Below are positions 8,457 to 16,973 of a DNA stretch of 64,000 nt, piece after piece. Each line of letters begins with the position of its first letter. Position 1 is the first letter of the stretch. This DNA is from JANPIX01 sp031425195 (GTDB lineage Bacteria > Pseudomonadota > Alphaproteobacteria > Rhodobacterales > Rhodobacteraceae). The stretch lies in the NCBI GenBank assembly GCA_031425195.1, contig JANPIX010000010.1, positions 20,046 through 84,045 on the forward strand. The letters are read 5' to 3'. Both the position numbers and the translations under genes were made by a program. The notes beneath the pieces were generated by a model, which did no database searches, was not told the DNA's origin, and saw only the letters and a program-made list of their open reading frames with translations.

Positions 8457-9431
8457 CTAACTCCGCCCGTGTGGTGCCATGTAATCCAGAACCGGGTTGA
8501 TCGGGATGATCCGGTTCGGGTTGATGGTATCGTGGCTGTAATGGTAATGGCGCACAATATGATCCATGTGAACCGTTTGGGCGATGCCGGGCCATTGGTA
8601 AAGTTCGCGCGTGAACGCCCAAAGATTGGGGTAATCGACGATCCGTGCCCGGTTGCACTTGAAGTGCAGGTGATACACCGGATCAAAGCGGATCAATGTG
8701 GTGAACAGCCGCCAGTCCGCCTCGGTGATCCGGTTCCCCATGAGGTAGCGGCTGCTTGAAAGCCGCGCCTCGAGCCAGTCCAAACTGTCGAACAGGGGAT
8801 GAACTGCTGCGTCATAGGCGGCCTGTGTTGTGGCGAACCCGGCCTTGTAGACACCGTTGTTCACGGTGTCGTAAACACGCGCGTTGACCACTTCGATGGC
8901 GTCGCGCAGTTCGGCGGGCCAATAATCGTCGGTGTTGCCAGTCAACCCGTCAAACGCCCCGTTGAACATGCGAATGATTTCGGACGATTCGTTGCTTACA
9001 ATGGTCTGGGTCTGCTTGTCCCACAGGATCGGCACCGTGACGCGGGTTGAAATGGCCGGATCGGCGCGAAGATAGATGTCACGCAGGAACGGCAGGCCGA
9101 ACTGCGTGTCGCCGGTCGCGCCATCAAAGTCGGTGGAAAAAGTCCAGCCGTCGGTCAGCATGTCGGGGTGCACGACCGAAACGTCGATATGATCCTGCAA
9201 TCCCTTGAGCGTGCGAAAGATCAATGTGCGGTGCGCCCAGGGACAGGCGTGCGAGACGTAAAGGTGATAGCGCCCGCTTTCGGCAACAAAGCCACCCCTG
9301 CCGGAAGGGCCGGGGTGACCGTCCGGCGTCACCCAGTTGCGAAAGCTGGCGGCCTTGCGTTCGAACGTACCGCCCGTCGCCTTGGTGTCATACCAGGCCG
9401 CGTACCACTTTCCATCAATCAGCAATCCCAT
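8457..9431 (-). CDS. Glutathionyl-hydroquinone reductase (Xi-class GST, YqjG/ECM4 family)
   Basis: Cytoplasmic thiol enzyme that reduces glutathionyl-(hydro)quinones to free hydroquinones. The ATG at 9431 gives 324 residues, the usual family length. The thioredoxin-like domain has the catalytic motif CPWAHRT with Cys63, and the all-helical C-terminal GST domain follows (NGVYKAGFATTQ, then the LMGNRITEADWRLF segment). Upstream in-frame codons lack family similarity. It is the last minus-strand gene after the xylose operon and the aldo-keto reductase, about 100 bases from the latter. A link to sugar use is not evident; detoxification of lignin-type quinones could accompany growth on plant matter (inference). 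Confidence 0.9.
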   Translation of the reverse strand: MGLLIDGKWYAAWYDTKATGGTFERKAASFRNWVTPDGHPGPSGRGGFVAESGRYHLYVSHACPWAHRTLIFRTLKGLQDHIDVSVVHPDMLTDGWTFSTDFDGATGDTQFGLPFLRDIYLRADPAISTRVTVPILWDKQTQTIVSNESSEIIRMFNGAFDGLTGNTDDYWPAELRDAIEVVNARVYDTVNNGVYKAGFATTQAAYDAAVHPLFDSLDWLEARLSSSRYLMGNRITEADWRLFTTLIRFDPVYHLHFKCNRARIVDYPNLWAFTRELYQWPGIAQTVHMDHIVRHYHYSHDTINPNRIIPINPVLDYMAPHGRS

Positions 9432-9528
9432 CGCAGGCTCCTGTCTGTGCAGAACCGCACATAGGCCACCGGTGGCCAGCAAACCATCTGCACCAGCGCG
9501 CAGATGGCCTGCACCACAGGCGGCAGAC

Positions 9529-10557
9529 TCAGTCAGAGGATGATTTGGCCCACAGGTTGATGTCCTTTTCTTCCGAAATCCGGTCGATCTGCGCCAGTTC
9601 GTCGGCGCTGAAGTCCAGATTGCCGATGGCTCCACAGCAATCGACCACCTGCTCGGGCTTGCTTGCGCCGATCAACGCGGTGGTGATCCCGTTGTCCCGC
9701 AACACCCAAGCAAGCGCCATCTGCGCCAGCGTCTGGCCGCGGGCCTGCGCCATGGCATCTAACGCCTGCACGGACGCAATCGCCCTTGGCGTGATCGTGG
9801 CCGGGTCCAGTGATTTACCCTGCGCGGCGCGACTGCCTTCCGGAATTCCGTTCAGGTATTTCTTGGTCAGGATACCCTGCGCCAGCGGCGTAAAGGCAAT
9901 CGACCCGATGCCAAGGTCGCGCAGCGTGTCTTTCAGGCCATCGGTTTCGACCCAGCGGTTCAGGATCGAATAGCTGGGCTGGTGAATGACACAGGGCGTG
10001 CCCAGGTCTTTCAGAATGGCCGCAGCCTGACGGGTGCGTTCGGAATTATAGCTGGATATCCCGACATACAGCGCGCGGCCCGACCTCACGATATGATCAA
10101 GCGCGCCCATCGTTTCTTCCAGCGGGGTATCAGGGTCAAACCGGTGAGAATAGAAGATGTCGACGTAATCAAGGCCCATCCGCTTTAGCGACTGGTCGCA
10201 TGACGCGATCAGATACTTCCGCGATCCCCATTCACCATAAGGGCCGTTCCACATGTGGTATCCCGCCTTGGACGAAATGATCAGCTCGTCGCGGTGGCCC
10301 TTGAAATCCGTTTCCAGAATGTCGCCAAACGCCTCTTCTGCGCTGCCCGCAGGGGGGCCATAATTGTTGGCAAGGTCGAAATGCGTGATCCCATGATCAA
10401 AGGCAGTCTGGCAGATTGACCGCTTGGTATCATGGGGCGTGTCGTGGCCGAAATTGTGCCACAACCCCAAGGAAATGGCTGGCAGCTTCAACCCCGTCGC
10501 GCCGCAGCGGCGGTAGATCATGCGGTCATAGCGATTTGCGGCAGGGGTATATGTCAT
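9529..10557 (-). CDS. Aldo/keto reductase, YghZ-like (L-glyceraldehyde-3-phosphate reductase family)
   Basis: NADPH-dependent carbonyl reductase with the (beta/alpha)8 fold. The 342 residues contain the AKR catalytic set: Asp61 and Tyr66 in FDLANNYGPPAGSAEE, Lys in IISSKAGY, and His in FYSHRFDP. The insert WNGPYGEWGSRKYL and the C-terminal LIGASKPEQV segment match the YghZ/AKR14 subgroup. It follows xylA by 136 bases on the same strand. It may act on aldose or ketose phosphates or detoxify aldehydes formed during pentose growth, but substrate assignment within AKR families is unreliable from sequence. Confidence 0.88.
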   Translation of the reverse strand: MTYTPAANRYDRMIYRRCGATGLKLPAISLGLWHNFGHDTPHDTKRSICQTAFDHGITHFDLANNYGPPAGSAEEAFGDILETDFKGHRDELIISSKAGYHMWNGPYGEWGSRKYLIASCDQSLKRMGLDYVDIFYSHRFDPDTPLEETMGALDHIVRSGRALYVGISSYNSERTRQAAAILKDLGTPCVIHQPSYSILNRWVETDGLKDTLRDLGIGSIAFTPLAQGILTKKYLNGIPEGSRAAQGKSLDPATITPRAIASVQALDAMAQARGQTLAQMALAWVLRDNGITTALIGASKPEQVVDCCGAIGNLDFSADELAQIDRISEEKDINLWAKSSSD

Positions 10558-10693
10558 GGGTCATTTCCGGTGATGAAATCGTATCTGGCTGAAAGGCGGG
10601 TAACACTGACCAGCCCCAAGGGGGCCGGCAGCGATCACAAGGGATAGACGTTCGACAACGCCATTTCGATCCCGTTACCGGTAAGGAAACCGC

Positions 10694-11995
10694 CTAGACG
10701 AAGCGGTTGACCAGATTTTCCAGCCGTTCCTGACGCCCCGACTTTGGTTGCGGCTCAAGCCCTTCGGCGGTGACGCGTGCCGCAGCCGTGGACAGATCCC
10801 CTGCAAGCATCCCCTTGGCCGCTGGTGTTTCCCATCCGGCGTAACGATCGCTCCGGGCCTTTTCCATGGCGCCATCCGCCATCATCGCCGCCGCCGCCTT
10901 GAGCGCGCGGGCACATGTATCCATACCGCCAACATGCGCCAGAATCAGATCGGCAGGGTCAAGCGACTGGCGACGGATCTTGGCATCGAAGTTGACGCCA
11001 CCTGTGGTAAACCCACCGGCACGCAGGATCTCGTAGAATGCCAGCGCCTTTTCGGCGTGGTTGTTGGGGAACTGATCCGTGTCCCAACCGGATTGGTAAT
11101 CGTTCCGGTTCATGTCGATCGAACCGAAGATGCCCAAAGCTGACGCTAGGGCGATTTCATGTTCGAACGAATGTCCGGCAAGGATGGCGTGGCCCTGTTC
11201 GATGTTGGTCGCCACTTCCTTTTCCAGCCCGAATTCCTTGAGGAACCCGTAAACCGTGGCCACGTCATAATCGTACTGGTGTTTGCTCGGTTCCTGCGGT
11301 TTCGGCTCGATCAGGATCATGCCGTTGAAGCCGATCTTGTGCTTGTAATCAACAACCTGCTGCAGGAACCGCCCGGCATGGGCCCGTTCAGCCTTCAGAT
11401 CGGTGTTAAGCAGGGTTTCGTATCCTTCGCGACCGCCCCAAAGCACATAGTTCTGCCCGCCAAGCCGCATCGTCGCGTCCATGTTGGCCTTAACAGTCGC
11501 GGCGGCATAGGCATAAACATCCGGGTCAGGGTTTGTTGCCGCACCCGACATCCAGCGCCGGTGGCTGAACAGGTTGGCCGTTCCCCACAACAGCTTGGCC
11601 TTGTGCGCAACCTGCTTTTCACCAAGGTAATCAACCATGATGTTCAGATTTTTCAGGCTTTCGGCAAATGTTGCGCCTTCGGGCCGCACATCGGCATCGT
11701 GAAAGCAATAGAAAGGCTGGCCCAGAATATCGAACATCTCAAAGGCAACATCGGCCTTCAGCTTTGCCAGATCCATCGTGTCGCCGAACCAGGGACGCTC
11801 GAATGTCTGCCCGCCAAACGGGTCGCCGCCCGGCCAGGCGAAGGAATGCCAGTAGGCGACGCCGAACCGCAGATGTTCTTCCATCCTTTTGCCAAGGATC
11901 ACCTCGTCAGGATTGTAGTGACGAAAGGCGAATTCATTCGTGCTTCCCTCGCCCTCATAGGCGATGGTGGGGATTCCCTTGAAAAAGTCGGTCAT
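10694..11995 (-). CDS. xylA: Xylose isomerase
   Basis: Converts D-xylose to D-xylulose in the cytoplasm using divalent metal. The 433-residue protein is the normal class II length. Visible signatures include FCFHDADVRPEGAT with the catalytic His, the WGGREGYETLLNTD motif, IEPKPQEPSKHQYD metal ligands and DMNRNDYQSGWDTDQFP. The ATG at 11995 is preceded by AAGGAA; in-frame codons further upstream lie inside xylB. It lies 10 bases after xylB in the operon xylF-xylH-ATPase-xylB-xylA. Confidence 0.97.
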   Translation of the reverse strand: MTDFFKGIPTIAYEGEGSTNEFAFRHYNPDEVILGKRMEEHLRFGVAYWHSFAWPGGDPFGGQTFERPWFGDTMDLAKLKADVAFEMFDILGQPFYCFHDADVRPEGATFAESLKNLNIMVDYLGEKQVAHKAKLLWGTANLFSHRRWMSGAATNPDPDVYAYAAATVKANMDATMRLGGQNYVLWGGREGYETLLNTDLKAERAHAGRFLQQVVDYKHKIGFNGMILIEPKPQEPSKHQYDYDVATVYGFLKEFGLEKEVATNIEQGHAILAGHSFEHEIALASALGIFGSIDMNRNDYQSGWDTDQFPNNHAEKALAFYEILRAGGFTTGGVNFDAKIRRQSLDPADLILAHVGGMDTCARALKAAAAMMADGAMEKARSDRYAGWETPAAKGMLAGDLSTAAARVTAEGLEPQPKSGRQERLENLVNRFV

Positions 11996-12005
11996 GGCGG
12001 GTTCC

Positions 12006-13445
12006 TTAGAAGGCTTTGCCTTGGATGGCGGATTGGGCCGCGCGATATCGCGCATGGGCTGCGTCGAACGCGGTGACGAGGGTTTGATCAGGTTCAATCG
12101 TACGGGCAATCGGCGGCAGAGTGGCAATCTCGGCACCTGCGCCGGTGGCGGCCATGATGGCGAGCCGGGCAGCACCAAAAGCACCCCCGAAATCCCCCGC
12201 CACAGGAAGGTGAAGCGGGCAGTTCAACGCGGTGGCAATAGCCTGCAGCCAATAGTCAGACCGCGACCCGCCGCCCACTGCCAACAGACGTTCTGTCCGG
12301 GTTCCGGTGGCGGCCAGCGCATCCCGGCAATCCCGGATGGCGAAGGTCACACCTTCCAGAACGGCGCGGGTTCCGGCGCTGCGGTCAGTGGCATGCTCCA
12401 ACCCCAGAAATGCCCCCCGGATCGCGGCATCGTTCAGCGGGGTCCGTTCGCCACCAAGGTAAGGCAGGAAAATAGTTCGCCCCGGTGCCTTGAGGGGGCC
12501 AAGTTCGCCCGTCAAGGTGGCGGCGTCCGCGCCGACGAGACCGGCATACCAGTTGAGCGAATCCGTGGCCGACAGAACGACGCCCATCTGATGCCAGGTA
12601 TTGGGCAGGGCATGACAGAAGGTGTGAACGGCTGTGTCCGGATCGGGCTGATACCCGTCATTCGCGGCAAAAAGCACGCCGCTAGTGCCGAGCGAAACAA
12701 ACGCATCCCCCGCCCGCACGACACCGACGCCAACGCCCGAGGCCGCATTGTCGCCGCCCCCGCCCGCCACAACAACCGAAGTCGGCATTCCCCAACGCGC
12801 AGCCAGGCTTGCGCGCATCATGCCTGACGGTTCTGATCCTTCGACAAGGCGGGGCATATGGCTGCGATTAAGACCAGTCGCGCTCAGGCAATCATCCGAC
12901 CAATCACGCCGCCCGGTATCCAGCCAGCTTGTGCCCGCCGCATCCGACATTTCCGCGACGTGATCGCCTGTCAACCAAAGGCGCAGATAATCCTTCGGAA
13001 GCAAAACCTTGGCCACGCGCTGCCAGATTGCGGGTTCGTGCCGCTGAACCCACATCAGCTTGGGCGCTGTAAAGCCGGGGAAAACGATGTTGCCGGTCAC
13101 GCGCCGGAACAGGGGGTCACCGTCCAATTCGGCCGCTTCTTCAAAGCTGCGGGTATCGTTCCACAGGATGCACGGGCGCAAAACCTCGTCCGCCGCATCA
13201 AGAAGGGTGGCCCCATGCATGTGGCCGGAAAGACCGATGGCCTGCACTTTTGCCAGACCATGTACTGAAAGCTGGCCCAAAACCTGTTCCGCCGCAGCGA
13301 TCCAGTCGGCAGGGGCCTGTTCGCTCCACCCGTCGTGCGGACGGCTTACGGTAAGGGGAGCCGTCGCTTCGGCCAACACGCGTTGTCGGTCGTCAATCAG
13401 TATGCCCTTCAGGCCAGACGTCCCAAGGTCAAGTCCGATGAACAT
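12006..13445 (-). CDS. xylB: Xylulokinase
   Basis: FGGY-family kinase that phosphorylates D-xylulose to xylulose 5-phosphate for the pentose phosphate pathway. The 479 residues start MFIGLDLGTSGLKGIL, the N-terminal phosphate-binding loop. They contain SGHMHG, LWNDTR and, in the C-terminal domain, the ATP-site segment VGGGSRSDYWLQ. The ATG at 13445 overlaps the stop of the upstream ATPase gene by one base (TGATG). It is followed by xylA. Confidence 0.96.
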   Translation of the reverse strand: MFIGLDLGTSGLKGILIDDRQRVLAEATAPLTVSRPHDGWSEQAPADWIAAAEQVLGQLSVHGLAKVQAIGLSGHMHGATLLDAADEVLRPCILWNDTRSFEEAAELDGDPLFRRVTGNIVFPGFTAPKLMWVQRHEPAIWQRVAKVLLPKDYLRLWLTGDHVAEMSDAAGTSWLDTGRRDWSDDCLSATGLNRSHMPRLVEGSEPSGMMRASLAARWGMPTSVVVAGGGGDNAASGVGVGVVRAGDAFVSLGTSGVLFAANDGYQPDPDTAVHTFCHALPNTWHQMGVVLSATDSLNWYAGLVGADAATLTGELGPLKAPGRTIFLPYLGGERTPLNDAAIRGAFLGLEHATDRSAGTRAVLEGVTFAIRDCRDALAATGTRTERLLAVGGGSRSDYWLQAIATALNCPLHLPVAGDFGGAFGAARLAIMAATGAGAEIATLPPIARTIEPDQTLVTAFDAAHARYRAAQSAIQGKAF

Positions 13446-14203
13446 CACGCGGCCTTGGCTGGTTTCTTGCCCAGAATGATCATGCCAAGGATGTCTTCGT
13501 CGCTCACTTCGTTCACGTTGACGGTGCCGACAAGCTGCCCGTTTTTCATCACCGACGCGCGGTCGCACAGCTTCATCACGTTATGAATGTCATGCTCGAT
13601 CAGGAAAATGCCCAACCCCTGCGCCTTGAGTTCCTGAATAAGCTCGGACACCATGTTGGTTTCCTGCGGTCCAAGGGCGGCCGTCGGTTCGTCCATGATC
13701 AGGATCTTCGCATTGAAATACACCGCACGCGCGATGGCGACCGACTGGCGTTGCCCGCCTGACAAGGCGCTGACCGGCACGTTGAACTTGCGGAAGTTGG
13801 GGTTGAGACGCGCCAGAATCTTGCGGGTTTCCGCCTCCATCTTGCTGTCGTCCACGAACCCCATCGCGTTGACCAGTTCGCGCCCCAGAAACAGGTTGGA
13901 GGCCGCGTTCAGATTGTCGGCAAGTGCCAGCGTCTGATAGATCGTTTCAATGTTCTGGGCGCGCGCATCGCGCGGATTGCTGATTTCAACCTTTTCGCCG
14001 TTGATCAGAACTTCACCGGCGTCGGCCTGATACGCACCCGACAGGCATTTGATCAGCGTCGATTTCCCTGCACCGTTGTGGCCCAGCAGGCCCACCACTT
14101 CGCCGGGATAAAGATTGATGGTCACATGATCGACGGCCTTGATCCCGCCGAACGAGATCGAGATGTCGCGCATCTCGACCAAAGGGGTTCCTGTGTTTGC
14201 CAT
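13445..14203 (-). CDS. xylG: Sugar ABC transporter ATP-binding protein, xylose uptake (single ATPase domain)
   Basis: Energises uptake through the permease encoded next to it. The 252 residues hold one ATPase domain: Walker A GHNGAGKST (41-49), Q-loop, signature ALSGGQRQSVAIARA and Walker B KILIMDEPTAALG, ending in an H-loop LIEHDIHNVM. Classical XylG/RbsA proteins have two such domains in tandem (about 500 residues). This short form, which must dimerise, is typical of the FrcA type in alphaproteobacteria. The symbol is given for role and position, not for domain layout. Confidence 0.9.
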   Translation of the reverse strand: MANTGTPLVEMRDISISFGGIKAVDHVTINLYPGEVVGLLGHNGAGKSTLIKCLSGAYQADAGEVLINGEKVEISNPRDARAQNIETIYQTLALADNLNAASNLFLGRELVNAMGFVDDSKMEAETRKILARLNPNFRKFNVPVSALSGGQRQSVAIARAVYFNAKILIMDEPTAALGPQETNMVSELIQELKAQGLGIFLIEHDIHNVMKLCDRASVMKNGQLVGTVNVNEVSDEDILGMIILGKKPAKAA

Positions 14204-14212
14204 GGTCGCCCC

Positions 14213-15574
14213 TTACTTGATTTTTTTGCGGTAGAGGATGTCAAGATACACGGCCAGAACAAGCGCCGTACCCACAACGATCTTCTGATAAGACCCGTCG
14301 CCGAACCCGATCAGAACCATGCCCGATTGCAGGCTCAGAATCACAAGCGCGCCAAGAATGGCGCCGTAGATGGTTCCGGAACCCCCGGCGAGCGATGTGC
14401 CGCCGATGACGGCCGCCGCGATGACGTACAGTTCGTCAAGTTCGCCCATCGCGTTGGTGGCCGAGTTTTGCCGCGCCGATGTGATAACCGCCGCGAGCCC
14501 CGCCAGCGACCCCATGAGCGCAAACACCTTGAGCGTCACCCAACGGGTGTTGATCCCGGCCAGAAGTGCCGCCTCGGGGTTGCCGCCAATCGCAAAGACA
14601 TAACGGCCAAACCGCGTGCGGTTCATCAGGATGGTCATCAGAATGCCGACGGCGATCAGGATCAGAACCGGGATGGCAAAGCCGTGGCTGATGAAGGTAC
14701 CTTCGGGCAGGTCCTGTCCTGTCGCCTTGGCATAGTTCGCAACGATCCCTTTCGCCCAGGGATAGGCGTTGACCAGAAGCACCGAGCTGATGATGACCCC
14801 ACAGCCGATAACCGCCATGACCGTTTCTGCCCACATGGGGCGCAGCGCGAAATCATGTTTGCGGCGCTGGGAACGGCCGTTCTGCAACAGCCAAAGCAAC
14901 CCAAGGCAGGCAAGACCGCCAACGATCCAGCTTCCCACCGCGCCGACGGTGCCATACGGGCCGCCGCCAAGCAGGGCAAAGGTTTCGTCAAGCGGGGCGA
15001 TGGTCCGGCCGCTTGCCGACAAGAACGCCATGCCCCGCCAGATCAGCAGGCCGCCCAGTGTGACGATAAAGGATGGGATGCCGCGATAGGCAATCAACCA
15101 GCCGTGGAAAATTCCGATCAACGCGCCCAAGACCAGCCCGACAATGGCGGTGATGACCCAGATGGCAGGGTGCCCAAGGCCAAGGTACCCGGGCAAGACT
15201 TCGGCCTGCAACAGACCCATCGCCATGCCGGTGACGCCAATAATCGAACCGACTGAAAGGTCGATGTTGCGGGTAATGATGACCAGCACCATCCCCGTGG
15301 CCATGATGCCGATGTAGGATGTCTGGACCGACAGGTTCCAAAGGTTGCGTGGGGTCAGGAAATTCCCGAGGCTCAGATCAAAGGACCCGCCAGACAGAAC
15401 ACTGGCGACGGCGGGGTAAATGTGAAACCCCACCCAGATCAAAAGCAGCGCGCCCGCCATGCCCAGAAGTCGCGTGTCAATTTCAGTAGCGCGCAGGAAT
15501 CGACCGACGGGGCCAACATAGGCGTCTCCGCTTGTCGGGACGGCCGGCGCTTTGGGAGTGCTCGTTTCGGTCAT
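14213..15574 (-). CDS. xylH: Sugar ABC transporter permease, xylose uptake
   Basis: Inner-membrane channel subunit of the CUT2 (ribose/xylose) family. The 453-residue protein has about ten to twelve hydrophobic segments. It carries family motifs such as RNIDLSVGSIIGVTGM, the GIPSFIVTLGGLLIWRG segment and the conserved cytoplasmic loop AAVIGGTSLAGGSGTIYGAILGAL. The length and the extra central segments fit XylH rather than the roughly 330-residue RbsC. It lies 9 bases upstream of the ATPase gene and 159 bases downstream of xylF. Confidence 0.92.
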   Translation of the reverse strand: MTETSTPKAPAVPTSGDAYVGPVGRFLRATEIDTRLLGMAGALLLIWVGFHIYPAVASVLSGGSFDLSLGNFLTPRNLWNLSVQTSYIGIMATGMVLVIITRNIDLSVGSIIGVTGMAMGLLQAEVLPGYLGLGHPAIWVITAIVGLVLGALIGIFHGWLIAYRGIPSFIVTLGGLLIWRGMAFLSASGRTIAPLDETFALLGGGPYGTVGAVGSWIVGGLACLGLLWLLQNGRSQRRKHDFALRPMWAETVMAVIGCGVIISSVLLVNAYPWAKGIVANYAKATGQDLPEGTFISHGFAIPVLILIAVGILMTILMNRTRFGRYVFAIGGNPEAALLAGINTRWVTLKVFALMGSLAGLAAVITSARQNSATNAMGELDELYVIAAAVIGGTSLAGGSGTIYGAILGALVILSLQSGMVLIGFGDGSYQKIVVGTALVLAVYLDILYRKKIK

Positions 15575-15644
15575 TTCGTCATCCAGCGCTGCTTGGGTGA
15601 AGTGGCATGTGACACCGGGCCAATGGCCTGATCGTCAGCCAGAA

Positions 15645-15716
15645 AAGGCATCTGCCGCAATCGCCAGAACTGCCTTCACAATTCAATATGCTTCGACGCG
15701 GACCAGATGGCCCGCG
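15645..15716 (-). other. Hairpins in the xylF-xylH intercistronic region
   Basis: On the minus strand, just after the xylF stop, an 8-bp stem (arms at plus 15697-15704 and 15709-15716, one G-T pair, 4-base loop) forms without a T-run. Further on, AAGGCA and TGCCTT (15676-15671 and 15650-15645) enclose a 20-base loop and are followed by TTTT. These may stabilise the 3' end of xylF mRNA or partly end transcription, giving more binding protein than permease. Confidence 0.5.
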
Positions 15717-15733
15717 CCGAAACCTTCAACCAG

Positions 15734-16759
15734 TTACTGGCAGGCAGCGACGCCTTCCATGGCACCTTCGCAAGCCGCTTCTTTGGTGATGTGGCCGGCT
15801 TCGATCACGACATTCAGGTTGTCTTTCGTGATCGGGGTCGGGTCGAGCAGGATAGCGTTCATTTCAACGCCATTTGCACCGCCCGAGAACTTGGTTGCGC
15901 CAGCAACCGAGTCGAGCGCAGCACCACCGGCCAGAGCCGACGCGATTTCACCAGCAGCCTTGCCCAGTGCACGGGCGTCTTTCCAGACCGAAACAGTCTG
16001 GCTGCCACGCGCAACGCGGTTCAGAGCGGCAAGGTCACCGTCCTGGCCACCGACCGGAACGTTCAGGCCCTGCGCAGCAAGTGCTGCGATCACGCCACCA
16101 GCCATACCGTCGTTTTCTGCCAGAACGGCATCAACGGCGTTGTCGTTGGCGGTCAGGATCTGCTCCATGTTTTTCTGAGCATTTTCCGGCTTCCAGCCGT
16201 CAGAGAACGCTTCGCCGACGATCTTGATCTTGCCGTCGGTCACGGACTGACCGATCACGGACATCATGCCTTCCAGCAGGAATGCAGCGTTCGGATCGCC
16301 GGGATCGCCCTTGATGATGGCATAGTTGCCTTCGGGTTTTGCAGCCATCACATTTTCGGCGATGATGCGGCCCACGCCGACGTTGTCGAATGTCAGATAG
16401 AAGGTGCGTGCATCTTCGATCAGGCGGTCATAACCAACGACCGGGATGCCTTCGGCAGCGGCGGCTTCGATTGCCGGCCCGATGGCGTCTTTGTCCCACG
16501 CGTTGATGATCAGCGCGTTTGCACCTTGTGCAATCAGGGCTTCGATATCGGTCAACTGCTTGGCAGACGACGATTCGGCGTCAGCCGAAATGTATTCGTC
16601 GCCAGCTGCTTCGATCGCTGCTTTCATCGCAGCTTCGTCAATCTTCCAGCGCTCTTCCTGAAAGCTTGCCCATGAAACACCGATTTTCTTGCCTTCGGCC
16701 AAAGCCGCGGTCGAGAAGCCGGCAGCAGCGATGACTGCCAGCAAAATTGCGTTACGCAT
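15734..16759 (-). CDS. xylF: D-xylose ABC transporter periplasmic binding protein
   Basis: Captures xylose in the periplasm for the membrane permease. The 341 residues begin with a clear Sec signal peptide (MRNAILLAVIAAAGFSTAALA). The mature protein is a type I periplasmic-binding fold (KKIGVSWASFQEERWK, then ALIINAWDKDAIGPAIEAA, then VLAENDGMAGGVIAAL), closest to XylF/sugar-binding proteins of the ribose class. A strong ribosome site GGAGG lies 7 bases upstream of the ATG. It is the first gene of the operon and divergent from the ROK regulator gene. Confidence 0.93.
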   Translation of the reverse strand: MRNAILLAVIAAAGFSTAALAEGKKIGVSWASFQEERWKIDEAAMKAAIEAAGDEYISADAESSSAKQLTDIEALIAQGANALIINAWDKDAIGPAIEAAAAEGIPVVGYDRLIEDARTFYLTFDNVGVGRIIAENVMAAKPEGNYAIIKGDPGDPNAAFLLEGMMSVIGQSVTDGKIKIVGEAFSDGWKPENAQKNMEQILTANDNAVDAVLAENDGMAGGVIAALAAQGLNVPVGGQDGDLAALNRVARGSQTVSVWKDARALGKAAGEIASALAGGAALDSVAGATKFSGGANGVEMNAILLDPTPITKDNLNVVIEAGHITKEAACEGAMEGVAACQ

Positions 16760-16822
16760 TTTTATCCTCCCATGGATGCGGCCAATGCATGGCCGGCCCG
16801 ACAGATTCGCCGGTACGCGGGG

Positions 16823-16851
16823 AAAATGGCGTGAATAAATTCAGTTGTCAA
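16823..16851 (-). promoter_or_regulatory. Candidate xylF promoter
   Basis: Minus strand TTGACA (16851-16846), 17 bases, CATTTT (16828-16823). The perfect -35 abuts and partly overlaps one arm of the inverted repeat described next, which suits repression by the divergent ROK regulator. Confidence 0.55.
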
Positions 16852-16876
16852 AATAAAATTGATGCGAAAAACTGAA
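16840..16876. promoter_or_regulatory. Inverted repeat, candidate operator of the ROK regulator
   Basis: TTCAGTT (16840-16846) and AACTGAA (16870-16876) are exact inverted repeats whose centres are 30 bases (about three helical turns) apart. They sit in the 214-base xylF/xylR gap; the left arm overlaps the xylF -35. The AT-rich centre is unlike the surrounding DNA. Confidence 0.5.
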
Positions 16877-16973
16877 GTTGCCTGTGTTATGGTCAGTTTC
16901 ACGCTGCAACGCAGAAAAAACATGTACGAAACGGCGCAATCTGCCGCCATTTTGTTCGAGGGCCAAAGAAATC

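Noticed and set aside
8435..8466. GCGGAG...CTCCGC arms around the ubiG/GST convergent junction
   Set aside because: The pairing requires a long loop, has no T-run and overlaps a stop codon; not convincing as a terminator.
14078..15256. 392-codon plus-strand frame across the sugar permease
   Set aside because: Antisense shadow; Asp/Gln/Arg-rich with no domain.
16878..16973. Extended N terminus of the ROK regulator from TTG 16878
   Set aside because: It begins next to the promoter repeat and adds a Cys/Lys-rich stretch not found in ROK regulators.
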